Shown piece after piece: positions 1 to 8,452 of a stretch of DNA of 26,038 bases. The DNA comes from a virus. The stretch's first letter is position 1; every line of letters begins with the position of its first letter. A program made the position numbers and the translations under genes. The notes under the pieces were generated by a model. The model did no database searches. It was not told where the DNA came from and was given only the letters and a program-made list of their open reading frames with translations. The stretch lies in IMG/VR virus record IMGVR_UViG_3300046167_000091, positions 1 through 26,038 of that record; one strand, 5' to 3'.

Positions 1-1074
1 CAAGCTAGGGACATCATGTGGCAAACGCTCCTAGAGTTAGGTCACGATGTAATCACAGGTTCTCACATTAACAACTTACAGCTTAAGTTAGTCAATGGAG
101 CCACGATTACGCTTAAGGGGGCAGATAGGCCAGAGACTATGCGTGGTGTCTCCTTGAAGTTTCTGGTGATGGATGAGTACGCAGATATGAAGCCTGACGT
201 ATGGGAGCAGGTCTTACGTCCAGCGTTGGCAGACCAGAAGGGACACGCGATGTTCATAGGGACACCTATGGGACGTAATCACTTCTATGAACTCTATAAG
301 TATGCGGAGATGGGTGATGATGAGACATACTCAGGTTGGCACTTCACAAGCTACGATAACCCATTACTCGACCCTGATGAAATTAATGTCGCCAAGAAGT
401 CAATGTCTTCTTACGCCTTTCGTCAGGAGTTCATGGCGTCCTTTGAGGCTGTTGGCTCAGAGATGTTTAAGGAGGACTGGGTACACTACGGTGAAGCCCC
501 GGAAGCAGGGGACTACTACATAGCCATTGACCTCGCAGGCTTTGAGGAAGTAGGTAAGAAGAGGACGAAGAGTTCTAAGTTAGATGAGACAGCAATCTCT
601 GTAGTCAAGGTTGGTGACAACGGAGACTGGCACGTAGAGAACATAGTTTACGGACGTTGGACCTTAGATGAAACAGCGATGAAGATATTCCAAGCAGTAA
701 GGGATTACCAGCCTATCTCGGTAGGTATTGAGAGGGGTATAGCAAAGCAAGCGGTAATGTCACCTTTGATGGATCTTCAGAGGAAGTATGGGAAGTACTT
801 TAGGGTAGAAGAGTTAACCCACGGTAATAAGAAGAAGACAGACCGTATTATGTGGGCGTTGCAAGGGCGCTTTGAGAACGGTGTAATAAGCTTGAACAAG
901 GGGGAGTGGAACGCTAGATTCCTAGATCAACTCTTCCAGTTCCCTGATCCACTAACACATGATGACTTAGTGGACTCTTTGGCTTACATAGATCAATTAG
1001 CGACCATCCCTTATGGGATCCATGAGTTCATAGAAGATGAGCTTGAAATCTTAGATATTGTAGCGGGATACTAA
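1..1074 (+). CDS. terL: Terminase large subunit, 5' end cut off by the window
   Basis: This is the motor ATPase and nuclease that packages DNA into the prohead by docking on the portal. The frame is open from base 1, so the first ATG (base 16) is not the real start. The Walker A motif and the first part of the ATPase lie outside the window. Counting from that ATG, a Walker B segment is seen at residues 49-54 (FLVMDE) and a coupling-type GTP motif at 82-84. The nuclease half follows: AIDLAG with Asp171, GIERG with Glu238, and HDDLVDSLAY with Asp316/Asp317, in the usual order for the RNase H-like terminase nuclease. The stop is two bases before the portal ATG, the common terL-portal order. The assignment comes from these motifs and the neighbour. 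Confidence 0.95.
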   Translation, partial: QARDIMWQTLLELGHDVITGSHINNLQLKLVNGATITLKGADRPETMRGVSLKFLVMDEYADMKPDVWEQVLRPALADQKGHAMFIGTPMGRNHFYELYKYAEMGDDETYSGWHFTSYDNPLLDPDEINVAKKSMSSYAFRQEFMASFEAVGSEMFKEDWVHYGEAPEAGDYYIAIDLAGFEEVGKKRTKSSKLDETAISVVKVGDNGDWHVENIVYGRWTLDETAMKIFQAVRDYQPISVGIERGIAKQAVMSPLMDLQRKYGKYFRVEELTHGNKKKTDRIMWALQGRFENGVISLNKGEWNARFLDQLFQFPDPLTHDDLVDSLAYIDQLATIPYGIHEFIEDELEILDIVAGY

Positions 1075-1076
1075 TT

Positions 1077-3155
1077 ATGAAAGACACCCTATATAGCCCA
1101 GATCCTCTGATGATAGATGAGTCCCTAGAAGACTGGGTGATGACTAAAGCAGAGGACTGGCGAGATAACTACGAGAGTAACTACGCTGAGAAGTTTGATG
1201 AGTACTATAGACTCTGGCGTGGTATCTGGGCATCAGAGGATCAACAGAAGCAATCAGAGCGCTCACGCATAATCAGCCCGGCTCTCCAGCAGGCCGTGGA
1301 GTCTAATGTTGCTGAGATGGAGGAAGCCACCTTTGGTCGTGGTAAGTTCTTTGACATCCAAGATAACTATGGAGACAAGGATTCTCAGGACATACTCTAC
1401 CTAAGGAACAAGTTAACTGAAGACTTTGAGAACACTAAGGTACGTAAGGCTGTCGCTGAGTGCTTAATCAACGCAGCAGTCTTTGGAACCGGGGTGGGTG
1501 AGATAGTCTTAGAGGAAATCAAAGAGATGGCCCCGGCTACTCAGCCTATGATGGATGGTCAACTACAGGCTGTAGGTGTCAACATTACAGACAGGGTAGT
1601 CGTTAAGTTAAAGCCTGTGATGCCTCAGAACTTCCTTATTGACCCTGTAGCCACATCCATTGAGGATGCTATGGGTGTAGCCATTGATGAGTTTGTAAGT
1701 CCACATCTAGTGGAGCAACTACAGGAGCAAGGGGTCTATAGGGACACCTATGTAGGCACAGCGTCCACAGACACAGACTTAGAGCCTGACCATGAAATCT
1801 CTGTATACAGTGATGACAAGGTTCGCCTAACGAAGTACTACGGCTTAGTCCCTAAGCAACTCTTAGATGAGGCCATGGATGATGAGGATGAGGAGGTAGA
1901 AAACCTAAGCTCCTCAGATGACAACAGTAGTTACGTAGAGGCTGTGGTAGTTATAGCTAACGGTGGTGTCCTCCTGAAGGCTGAGGCTAACCCCTACATG
2001 ATGCAAGACAGGCCTGTGGTAGCATTCCCATGGGACGTAGTACCCTCTATGTTCTGGGGTCGAGGTGTGTGTGAGAAGGGCTACAATAGCCAGAAGGCTT
2101 TGGATACTGAGCTTAGGGCTAGAATAGATGCTTTGGCTCTCACGATACATCCTATGTTAGCCATTGATGCCACTAAGTTCCCACGAGGGGCCAAGCCTGA
2201 GGTACGCCCCGGCAAGACTATATTAACCAATGGAGATCCTCGTGAAGTCTTACAGCCGTTCAACTTTGGTCAAGTGGGTCAGATCACGTTCGCCCAAGCA
2301 GCCTCCCTGCAACAGATGGTACAACAAGCTACTGGAGCAGTTGACTCAGCAGGACTCTCTGGTGCTGTTAATGGTGAAGCTACTGCCGCTGGTATCTCTA
2401 TGTCTCTTGGCGCTATTATTAAACGTCATAAGCGCACCTTAATTAACTTCCAACAGTCCTTCTTGATCCCCTTTGTCACTAAGGCTGCACATAGGTACAT
2501 GCAGTTTGACCCTGAGAACTACCCTGTGAAGGACTATAAGTTCAACGCTACATCAACCTTAGGTATCATAGCTAGGGAGTATGAGGTTACACAGCTTGTA
2601 CAACTCTTGCAGACTATGCAGCAGGATAGCCCTGTGTACCCTGTGTTGCTCCAGAGCATCGTAGATAACATGAACCTGAGTAACAGGGAAGAACTGATAG
2701 CCTCTATGCAGCAAGCGCAGCAGCCTAACCCTGAGGCTCAACAGGCAGCACAGCAAGCACAACAGGCGCAGCTTGAGTTCCAGCAGTCTCAGACAGCAGC
2801 GTTGGCTGCACAGGCTCAGGAGTCACAAGCGAGAGCACAGAAGTACTCTGTCGAAGCACAGCTTGAGCCTCAAGAGGTTGAGATTAAGAAGATTGAGGCT
2901 ATCACTAGAAACCTCCAAGCGGGTGACCAAGACGACAAAGAGTTTGAACGTAGGCTCAAGGTTGCTGAGGTTGTCCTAAAGGAGACTGAGCTTCAGGATA
3001 AGAAGAATGCTACTGAGTCTAAAGCAGCGGGGATTAAAGAGAAGGCTGAAGTAGACCTCCTTAACTCTCTAATGAGGGACGAAGGAGCCACCCCGGACAC
3101 CCCTAAGGGGCCTAGAGGTCCTGATGTAGGTACACCACCTCAGGGGGGCGTGTAA
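1077..3155 (+). CDS. Portal protein (head-tail connector)
   Basis: Portal proteins form the ring at one capsid vertex through which DNA enters and leaves and onto which terminase and tail bind. The product is 692 residues, larger than T7 gp8 as I recall it (just over 500). The first 500 residues look globular and include a stretch typical of podovirus portals (SRIISPALQQAVESNVAEME near residue 62, then a GTGVGEIVLEE segment). From about residue 543 the chain becomes extremely Gln/Ala-rich, followed by charged, coiled-coil-like sequence, and it ends in a Gly/Pro-rich tail. Such a tail would suit the long helical barrel some portals extend into the capsid, but that is inference. The start is two bases after the terminase stop, and the stop abuts the next ATG directly. 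Position and composition support the call; I cannot assign a portal subfamily. Confidence 0.88.
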   Translation: MKDTLYSPDPLMIDESLEDWVMTKAEDWRDNYESNYAEKFDEYYRLWRGIWASEDQQKQSERSRIISPALQQAVESNVAEMEEATFGRGKFFDIQDNYGDKDSQDILYLRNKLTEDFENTKVRKAVAECLINAAVFGTGVGEIVLEEIKEMAPATQPMMDGQLQAVGVNITDRVVVKLKPVMPQNFLIDPVATSIEDAMGVAIDEFVSPHLVEQLQEQGVYRDTYVGTASTDTDLEPDHEISVYSDDKVRLTKYYGLVPKQLLDEAMDDEDEEVENLSSSDDNSSYVEAVVVIANGGVLLKAEANPYMMQDRPVVAFPWDVVPSMFWGRGVCEKGYNSQKALDTELRARIDALALTIHPMLAIDATKFPRGAKPEVRPGKTILTNGDPREVLQPFNFGQVGQITFAQAASLQQMVQQATGAVDSAGLSGAVNGEATAAGISMSLGAIIKRHKRTLINFQQSFLIPFVTKAAHRYMQFDPENYPVKDYKFNATSTLGIIAREYEVTQLVQLLQTMQQDSPVYPVLLQSIVDNMNLSNREELIASMQQAQQPNPEAQQAAQQAQQAQLEFQQSQTAALAAQAQESQARAQKYSVEAQLEPQEVEIKKIEAITRNLQAGDQDDKEFERRLKVAEVVLKETELQDKKNATESKAAGIKEKAEVDLLNSLMRDEGATPDTPKGPRGPDVGTPPQGGV

Positions 3156-5867
3156 ATGGATGATTTAGCCCTCTTAATGCTTCTAGAGAAATTTAAGAAG
3201 CGCTTAAACAAGGTAGACGCTCGTACAGCCAAAGTATACAAGGACGGTGAGAGAGGCCCTCAGGGGCCACAGGGGCCTCAGGGGATCAAAGGGGAGGGTA
3301 CACAAGGCCCTAAGGGTGAACAAGGCTCACAGGGTCCTCAGGGGCCTCAGGGAGCCAATGGTTCCGATGGTTCCTCGGGTGTCGATGGGAGCGATGGTGA
3401 AGACGGAGTATCTATTGTAGATGCTGAGTTTGCTGCTGACGGTGACTTAGTGTTTACCCTCTCTGATGGTTCTGAGTTATCTGTAGAGATGCCTTTGGAC
3501 TCTAGTGGTGAGAAGAGTAACATCTTCATAAGCCAAGGGGGCGGAGGTAACTCAGGTGGCTCAGGTGGTGGTAGTATCGACATTGAGGAAAACATAGACT
3601 CAATTATTGAATCACTTGATCCTCGTTACATCAAGAAGGCTGGTGATACAGGGATTCAAAGTCTGTACTGGACAAAAGACCAGTCACTAGGTACTGATGG
3701 GGTCAACTTATTTACACTTCGCCCCAGTGCTGTGGACTATGTTGGGGATTACACTGAGGATGACCATGTAGCCACTAAGAAGAATGTCGATGATGCTATT
3801 GACAACATTGAACTGCTTGAAGGGCCAGAGGGTCCTGAGGGGCCGCAAGGCATACAAGGTGACAAAGGTGACAAAGGTGACACGGGAGACCAAGGATTAC
3901 CGGGGCCAACAGAGGTGTCCTCTGACGCTAACAACACAGCGGTACTCGGCACCGATGGTAAAATCTTTGTACCGGAGCCTATCAGTACGCCTAGCTTAGA
4001 CCTTCAGTGGTTCTTTCAAGATAATACCCGAGGGGAGCCAACTCCTAACTACTTCAGGACAGACCAGCGAGAGATTAACGACATTACTACGCTTGATCTA
4101 TCTTGGGTTTCGTTTGCTAACAGAGAGGTGGCTAACCTTCTAGGTGAGCTTAGGCAGGGCGATAAGATATACATACAGCAAAACAACGCTGAAGCTAACT
4201 ACGCTAACTTTGACATAACTGGCGACCCTATAGACAATGATACTTACTGGACTATTCCAGTCAATGCCTATGATGGTGGCGAACGTTTCTCTGTAGACGC
4301 AGGCTGTGTATTCCTATTCTGGCGATCTGCTTCTGAAGGTGGCACAGGAGGCGGAGGCTCTGATGAGAACGCATTGTCCTTTGCTAAGGGTGCAGGTCTA
4401 GCGGTAGAGCAAGGCTTACTGGCAGCAGACGGTCAACCCGCTAAGACGGTACTAGCCGTTGGCCCTACGAACACAGGTAAAGTCCAAGGCTGTAGCTTAG
4501 GCGCTGGTAACGTGGTCGAGGTCTACGCCAGTGGTGCTGACTACAACAACGCTACCGTGCTGTACCGTGAGTTCATGGGCGCAGGTGAGCCTATCTGCTT
4601 TACGGGTCTGAGTACCGGCGCAATCATAACGTCTACTCAAGGCTTCTATGGGATGAGCGAACAGTTAAACGGAAGTTACGAAAGCCCCATGCCTCTGCTA
4701 AGTCTAGGCTTGGCGTTTACAAGTACGTTTGTTTACTGCTTCCGAAACTCTAACAACTCCCCCGGCGCGGGTAACAGCACAGGGCAGATCACGATTATTA
4801 ACGGTGCGCTCCCCTCTACGGTGACATTCACTAGAAACGGCAACGAAGTTGGAGGTCAAGCCCCTAGAGACTTAGCCCCATTTGAGGCTTGCTACTACTA
4901 CAGTGACGCTAACGGCGAGTTCTTAATCGAAGCTACAAGCCCTGTCATGGCGTGTGTTCAAGCCTACATGGGATCTAACCCGCCCTTAGAAGTCGGCGAT
5001 GCGGGGGATAGTGCTCAACGATTCTATGACGCACGACTCGTTATGCCGCTGACTAATGACGGTATGACATGGCCGCGATCTGGATTCGTGAGTGCACCAT
5101 TTGCAGGTACGGAGTCTAAGTATTACGTGCGCGACGGTGTGACTGGAGACTTCCCAACGGTAAGTCCCGGCTCTCCCGTAGACTTCGACGCTGGTGGCAG
5201 CACAGGCGCAGCCGACCAAGACTACGAGCCAAGGGGCTGTACACGCCTAAGGGTAGCAGGTCTAGTATCAGCCTACTCTGGTGCAGACTCAGCGGGTCTT
5301 GAGGCATCACCTATGATGCCTGTAAGCGCTATGTCTCAGGTTGTAGCTCAACCATTCTTCATTGCTGACAACGGTGACGGAGGTAACTCAGGTGTTGCCA
5401 TCGGAAGTCCTTACGAGGGAACCGCTAAGGTTTACGAGTGGAACACAGCGACAGGCGTTGCTGACTTAGCCTACACAGTACCGCTAGGCAGAGGCACCAC
5501 AGGGCAGGGTATAGCCCCGGCAACACCGGAGGATCAATACATCCCTTGTGCTGGCATGGTAGCTAATGAACCAACACTCGATGCGGATCCCTCAGTGGTT
5601 CAGCTAGTAGGCGAGTTAAACCCCGGCTATATCGTAGCTGATGTGCCTATTACGGTGGTTGCTCAGAACGGCCTGCCTACCCTCGTTCCTGATATTCGTT
5701 CACAGAATGGCACAACAACTACAGGTATTGTATCGGACGATGACGAGACTCTGATGCTTGGCTGGACGCCAGCGCAGAAGAAGGCCGAGATCACTGAGGA
5801 TGCCGATGGATTTACCCGCAAACGAGTACTAGATAACACAGGAGCAGTAACGTGGCCCCTAACTTAA
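3156..5867 (+). CDS. Collagen-like fibre or capsid-appendage protein
   Basis: A 903-residue protein with two collagen-like Gly-X-Y tracts, at about residues 31-84 (one interruption near 46-48) and 223-250. Such tracts usually form trimeric rods in phage fibres. Between them lies a predicted compact segment and a flexible Gly/Ser linker (about 127-147), then a short region with the fibre-like phrase DDHVATKKNVDDAI. A second Gly-rich hinge is near residue 400. The last 500 residues are a large globular region rich in Gly, Ala, Thr and aromatics, with no lysine-rich or membrane segments, and I do not recognise its fold. The gene starts directly after the portal stop, so it is probably a virion component made with the head genes. 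It may be a head fibre, a tail spike or a side fibre; the sequence does not decide. The modular layout is clear but the exact role is not. Confidence 0.75.
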   Translation: MDDLALLMLLEKFKKRLNKVDARTAKVYKDGERGPQGPQGPQGIKGEGTQGPKGEQGSQGPQGPQGANGSDGSSGVDGSDGEDGVSIVDAEFAADGDLVFTLSDGSELSVEMPLDSSGEKSNIFISQGGGGNSGGSGGGSIDIEENIDSIIESLDPRYIKKAGDTGIQSLYWTKDQSLGTDGVNLFTLRPSAVDYVGDYTEDDHVATKKNVDDAIDNIELLEGPEGPEGPQGIQGDKGDKGDTGDQGLPGPTEVSSDANNTAVLGTDGKIFVPEPISTPSLDLQWFFQDNTRGEPTPNYFRTDQREINDITTLDLSWVSFANREVANLLGELRQGDKIYIQQNNAEANYANFDITGDPIDNDTYWTIPVNAYDGGERFSVDAGCVFLFWRSASEGGTGGGGSDENALSFAKGAGLAVEQGLLAADGQPAKTVLAVGPTNTGKVQGCSLGAGNVVEVYASGADYNNATVLYREFMGAGEPICFTGLSTGAIITSTQGFYGMSEQLNGSYESPMPLLSLGLAFTSTFVYCFRNSNNSPGAGNSTGQITIINGALPSTVTFTRNGNEVGGQAPRDLAPFEACYYYSDANGEFLIEATSPVMACVQAYMGSNPPLEVGDAGDSAQRFYDARLVMPLTNDGMTWPRSGFVSAPFAGTESKYYVRDGVTGDFPTVSPGSPVDFDAGGSTGAADQDYEPRGCTRLRVAGLVSAYSGADSAGLEASPMMPVSAMSQVVAQPFFIADNGDGGNSGVAIGSPYEGTAKVYEWNTATGVADLAYTVPLGRGTTGQGIAPATPEDQYIPCAGMVANEPTLDADPSVVQLVGELNPGYIVADVPITVVAQNGLPTLVPDIRSQNGTTTTGIVSDDDETLMLGWTPAQKKAEITEDADGFTRKRVLDNTGAVTWPLT
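3246..3403 (+). repeat. Collagen-type Gly-X-Y coding repeat, first tract
   Basis: The DNA is a degenerate 9-base repeat of the GGx-CCT-CAG kind, giving Gly-Pro-Gln triplets and then Gly-Ser-Asp/Gly-Glu-Asp triplets. There is a break in the Gly register near residues 46-48. Repeats of this kind change copy number easily by slippage. Confidence 0.85.
3822..3905 (+). repeat. Collagen-type Gly-X-Y coding repeat, second tract
   Basis: About nine Gly-X-Y triplets (GPEGPEGPQGIQGDKGDKGD and on). It includes an exact 9-base tandem unit, GGTGACAAA, at 3858-3866 and 3867-3875, followed by a partial third copy. Confidence 0.85.
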
Positions 5868-5883
5868 CCAAGGAGAACCAAAG

Positions 5884-6072
5884 ATGTTAATGACAGCAGC
5901 AGACCTAAAGAATCTCATTAATCAAGTCAATGAGGCATTCAAGGGGCAATTTACTCGTTTGTCAGATTTAGAGACTAAGTTAGCTGAACTAGAGGAGAAG
6001 GTAAATGAGCAAAGCAGGCCAAAAGGTGCTCCAAAGGTAAGAAAGGTAAATAATACCAAAGAAAACACTTGA
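5884..6072 (+). CDS. Small coiled-coil protein, unknown function
   Basis: A 62-residue product. Residues 3-43 show a heptad-like pattern (LKNLINQVNEAFKGQF, then LETKLAELEEKV) that predicts a coiled coil, and the last 18 residues are basic and probably disordered. AGGAG at 5871-5875 stands 8 bases before the ATG at 5884, which favours that start over the in-frame ATG at 5890. The stop codon TGA (6070-6072) lies inside the -35 box of the promoter that follows. Small coiled-coil ORFs are common between phage structural genes. I do not recognise a family and infer no function. Confidence 0.75.
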   Translation: MLMTAADLKNLINQVNEAFKGQFTRLSDLETKLAELEEKVNEQSRPKGAPKVRKVNNTKENT

Positions 6073-6097
6073 CATTTACCTCAGAATATGTTATAAT
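6069..6097 (+). promoter_or_regulatory. Consensus sigma70 promoter ahead of the capsid genes
   Basis: TTGACA at 6069-6074 and TATAAT at 6092-6097 are both perfect hexamers separated by exactly 17 bases, the optimal spacing, in an AT-rich patch. Transcription should begin near 6104-6105. The leader then carries AGGA (6127-6130) for the gene starting at 6135. It should give host RNA polymerase a strong independent start for the two small genes, the scaffold and the major capsid gene, up to the terminator at 8401. Confidence 0.85.
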
Positions 6098-6134
6098 ATA
6101 ACGTAAGATAAACACATAAAGAAGCTAGGATGAT

Positions 6135-6380
6135 ATGAAACCTGAACTAGAGAGATACTTCAATGTATACTTTGACCTCTTTAACACCGAGGGTTGGAAG
6201 CAACTCACGGAAGAGTTTGGATCAAATGGTAACGTGATTAACTCTGTGGAGGCAACCAAAGATACTAACGATATGTATTTTAGGAAGGGACAACTTAACG
6301 TAATAGCTCATTTAATCAACTTAGAATCCTCGGTAGAGCAAGCTTACGAGGAAGCCAAAGAATCCAATGAAGATGATTAA
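6135..6380 (+). CDS. Small conserved-type phage protein, unknown function
   Basis: An 81-residue acidic protein. Recognisable features are an N-terminal helix (ELERYFNVYFDLFNTEGWKQ), a central NVINSVEATKD segment, the phrase MYFRKGQLNVIAHLINLE, and an acidic C-terminus ending in EDD. From memory, similar small proteins occur near head genes of marine T7-like phages, but no function is known to me. It is the first gene after the consensus promoter and has AGGA four bases upstream. It overlaps the next gene by 8-14 bases, which suggests coupled translation. Confidence 0.82.
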   Translation: MKPELERYFNVYFDLFNTEGWKQLTEEFGSNGNVINSVEATKDTNDMYFRKGQLNVIAHLINLESSVEQAYEEAKESNEDD

Positions 6381-6582
6381 GGTATACGACTTTAAGTGTA
6401 CCGAGGGTCACTACTTTGAAGAATTTGTAGAAGAAGGTACTACAACCAGTAGGTGCGGTTGTGGTGCTAACGCTACAAGGGTCGCTTCTGCAACACCATG
6501 CGTACTCGACGGTGCCTCTGGGGATTTCCCCGGTAGACATGCGAAGTGGGTACGAGAACATGAGCAAGCAGAGCGTAAATAA
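6367..6582 (+). CDS. Small zinc-ribbon-like protein (FmdB-type)
   Basis: A 71-residue protein, or 69 if translation starts at the second ATG (6373). It begins with a Cys-x3-His pair (C11, H15 in KCTEGHYFEEF) and continues with a C30-G-C32 knuckle (SRCGCGANATR), a layout resembling the FmdB-type zinc-ribbon family. The usual four-cysteine ligand set is incomplete, so His15 or another residue would have to take part. The second half (LDGASGDFPGRHAKWVREHE) is a phrase I associate with phage members of this group. Both candidate starts lie within the end of the preceding gene. The role in phages is unknown; a DNA or protein-binding accessory role is only a guess. Confidence 0.75.
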   Translation: MKMIKVYDFKCTEGHYFEEFVEEGTTTSRCGCGANATRVASATPCVLDGASGDFPGRHAKWVREHEQAERK

Positions 6583-6640
6583 AACTCCACAACCGTTAGG
6601 CGGAGAAGGTGAAATAATATGGCACGAGCACAACTCGTAG
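6560..6640 (+). CDS. Possible 26-residue overlapping ORF
   Basis: An ATG inside the end of the zinc-ribbon-like gene opens a 26-residue frame (MSKQSVNKTPQPLGGEGEII and six more) that fills the gap and ends 22 bases inside the scaffold gene. The composition looks protein-like and the frame bridges two genes, but the upstream Shine-Dalgarno match is weak and the length is tiny. It may be chance. Confidence 0.25.
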   Translation: MSKQSVNKTPQPLGGEGEIIWHEHNS

Positions 6641-7416
6641 ACGAGCGTTCGGAAGAAGAACTCAACAGTGAAAACGTAGACACACTAGACACAGAGGATA
6701 CTTTAGAGTCTCCAGAGGAGGTAGCTCAAGAAGAACCTAGTGTACCAGAGAAGTATCAGAACAAGTCCTTGCAAGAGGTTGTTCAGATGCACCAAGAGGC
6801 TGAGAAGCTCCTAGGTAAACAAAGCTCTGAAGTTGGTGAACTACGTGGTGTTGTAGACGACTACATCCAGACACAACTCGCACAACAACAAGCACCTGTA
6901 CAACAGCAAGAAGAAGACGATACTGACTTCTTTGTTGATCCACAGGCCGCAGTTAGTAGGGCAATTGAGAACCACCCTAGCATTAGAGAAGCTAATCAAG
7001 TCACTCAGAACTACAAGAAGCAAACAGCTTTGTCGCAGTTACAGAGTAAGCACCCTGAGATGAGCAGTATTGTCCAAGATGCTAGCTTTGCTGAGTGGGT
7101 TAAAGCCTCTAAGATTAGGACTCAATTGTTTGTACAAGCAGACCAGCAGTATGATTACGATGCCGCTGATGAACTGTTCTCCCTCTGGAAAGAGAGAGCC
7201 TCTGTTGCAGAACAGACGGTAGCAGTTGAGAAGCAAGCGCGTAAGCAACAGGTTAAGTCTGCGAGTACAGGTAACGCCCGAGGAACAGGCCAAGGTTCAC
7301 GTAAGAAAGTATATCGTCGTGCTGATATTATTAAACTTATGAAGACTGATCCCGACCGTTACGCAGCTTTGTCAGAGGAAATCTTTCAAGCTTATGCAGA
7401 CGGGAGGGTCAAGTAG
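6619..7416 (+). CDS. Capsid assembly scaffolding protein
   Basis: Scaffolds guide coat protein assembly into proheads and are then expelled. The 265-residue product has the usual profile: a strongly acidic, disordered N-terminus (residues 1-45), a Gln/Glu-rich helical middle (DYIQTQLAQQQAPVQQQEED near 82-101), a helical region around DPQAAVSRAIENHP, and a basic C-terminal end (RKKVYRRADIIKLMK from about residue 228). A basic C-terminal helical segment is the coat-binding element in scaffolds such as that of P22. It lies directly before the major capsid gene, the standard order. GGAGAAGG at 6602-6609 gives the ribosome site. Similarity by sequence is weak in this family, so the call rests on composition and position. 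Confidence 0.87.
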   Translation: MARAQLVDERSEEELNSENVDTLDTEDTLESPEEVAQEEPSVPEKYQNKSLQEVVQMHQEAEKLLGKQSSEVGELRGVVDDYIQTQLAQQQAPVQQQEEDDTDFFVDPQAAVSRAIENHPSIREANQVTQNYKKQTALSQLQSKHPEMSSIVQDASFAEWVKASKIRTQLFVQADQQYDYDAADELFSLWKERASVAEQTVAVEKQARKQQVKSASTGNARGTGQGSRKKVYRRADIIKLMKTDPDRYAALSEEIFQAYADGRVK

Positions 7417-7438
7417 CCTAATCTAAAGGAGATTTATT

Positions 7439-8392
7439 ATGGCGACTCAAACTTATCCCGGTACAGTAGGCGGTGGCTCCATTGTCAATAAGACAGCCGC
7501 AGCAACATTCATCCCTGAAATCTGGAGCGACGAAGTAATCGCAGCATACCAGAAGAACCTGAAGATGTCACCTCTCGTTAAGAAGATGTCAATGACAGGT
7601 AAGAAGGGCGACTTAATCCATGTACCTAAGCCCATCCGTGGTGCTGCTTCCGCTAAGGTTGCTGACACGGCTGTTAACATCCAAGCAAACGTAGAAGGTG
7701 AGTTGACAATCGCAGTTGATCGTCACTTTGAGTACTCACGATTCATCGAAGATATTGTAGAAGTTCAGGCCCTCACGAGCCTACGTCAGTTCTACACTGA
7801 AGACGCTGGTTACCAACTAGCTGTCCAAGTTGACACTGACCTAATGAACTGTGCTACAGGTTTCGGAGATGGAACCCGAGTAGTTGCTCCATCGACTGCT
7901 TCTGACTGGACTAACTCTAACAGCTATGAGTTCGTAGATGCTGCTGGTCTAGCACTGTTCGGTACTGGTACTCCCGGTGCGTTCAACGACGAAGGCTTCC
8001 GTACAGCCATTAAAATCTTAGATGATGCTAATGTGCCTATGGATAACCGTTGTCTTGTGATCCCTCCTGCTGCCCGTAAGGACATCATGGGAATCGACCG
8101 TTACGTATCTAGTGACTTCGTTGGTGGCCGTGGTGTTGAATCTGGCCTCATCGGTAACCTCTACGGTGTTGACATTTACGTATCATCTAACGCTCCTACG
8201 CTGACTACTGGTGTTCGTGGATGTGTATTCTTCCACAAAGACGCCATTGTTCACGCAGAGCAGATGAGTGTACGTTCGCAGACTCAATACAAGCAAGAAT
8301 ATTTGAGCACTCTGTACACCGCAGACACTCTGTACGGTATCGAAACATATCGTCCAGAAGCGGGTTTGATCTTGGCTGTCTCTGACGCCTAA
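7439..8392 (+). CDS. Major capsid protein
   Basis: A 317-residue protein, presumably with the HK97 coat fold and forming the icosahedral shell. The N-terminus (TFIPEIWSDEVIAAYQKNLK) matches the start common in podovirus and other phage coats. It is followed by a segment like the spine helix and E-loop (GDLIHVPKPIRGAASAKVAD, near residues 58-77), then AGYQLAVQVDTDLM and, later, a coat-like CLVIPPAARKDIMG stretch near residue 205. The gene follows the scaffold, has a near-perfect Shine-Dalgarno (AAGGAG, 7426-7431, seven bases from ATG) as expected for the most abundant virion protein, and is followed at once by a strong terminator. Its size is in the usual range for T7-like coats. Confidence 0.93.
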   Translation: MATQTYPGTVGGGSIVNKTAAATFIPEIWSDEVIAAYQKNLKMSPLVKKMSMTGKKGDLIHVPKPIRGAASAKVADTAVNIQANVEGELTIAVDRHFEYSRFIEDIVEVQALTSLRQFYTEDAGYQLAVQVDTDLMNCATGFGDGTRVVAPSTASDWTNSNSYEFVDAAGLALFGTGTPGAFNDEGFRTAIKILDDANVPMDNRCLVIPPAARKDIMGIDRYVSSDFVGGRGVESGLIGNLYGVDIYVSSNAPTLTTGVRGCVFFHKDAIVHAEQMSVRSQTQYKQEYLSTLYTADTLYGIETYRPEAGLILAVSDA

Positions 8393-8400
8393 GACTACTC

Positions 8401-8427
8401 AGGGGGCCTTCGGGTCCCCTTTCTTCT
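8401..8427 (+). terminator. Rho-independent terminator after the capsid gene
   Basis: The stem GGGGGCC (8402-8408) pairs with GGTCCCC (8413-8419) around a TTCG tetraloop, with one G-T wobble and an extra A-T pair at the base (8401/8420). It is followed by a T-rich run, TTCTTCT. It should limit or reduce read-through from the promoter at 6069 into the fibre genes, keeping capsid output high. A near copy lies on the other strand at 23945-23980. Confidence 0.9.
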
Positions 8428-8452
8428 CCCCCTGTTTCTCAGGAGTCCTTCA

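Noticed and set aside
3246-3905. Short regular repeats as a CRISPR array or tandem iterons
   Set aside because: They are in-frame Gly-X-Y codons of a collagen-like protein with no spacers.
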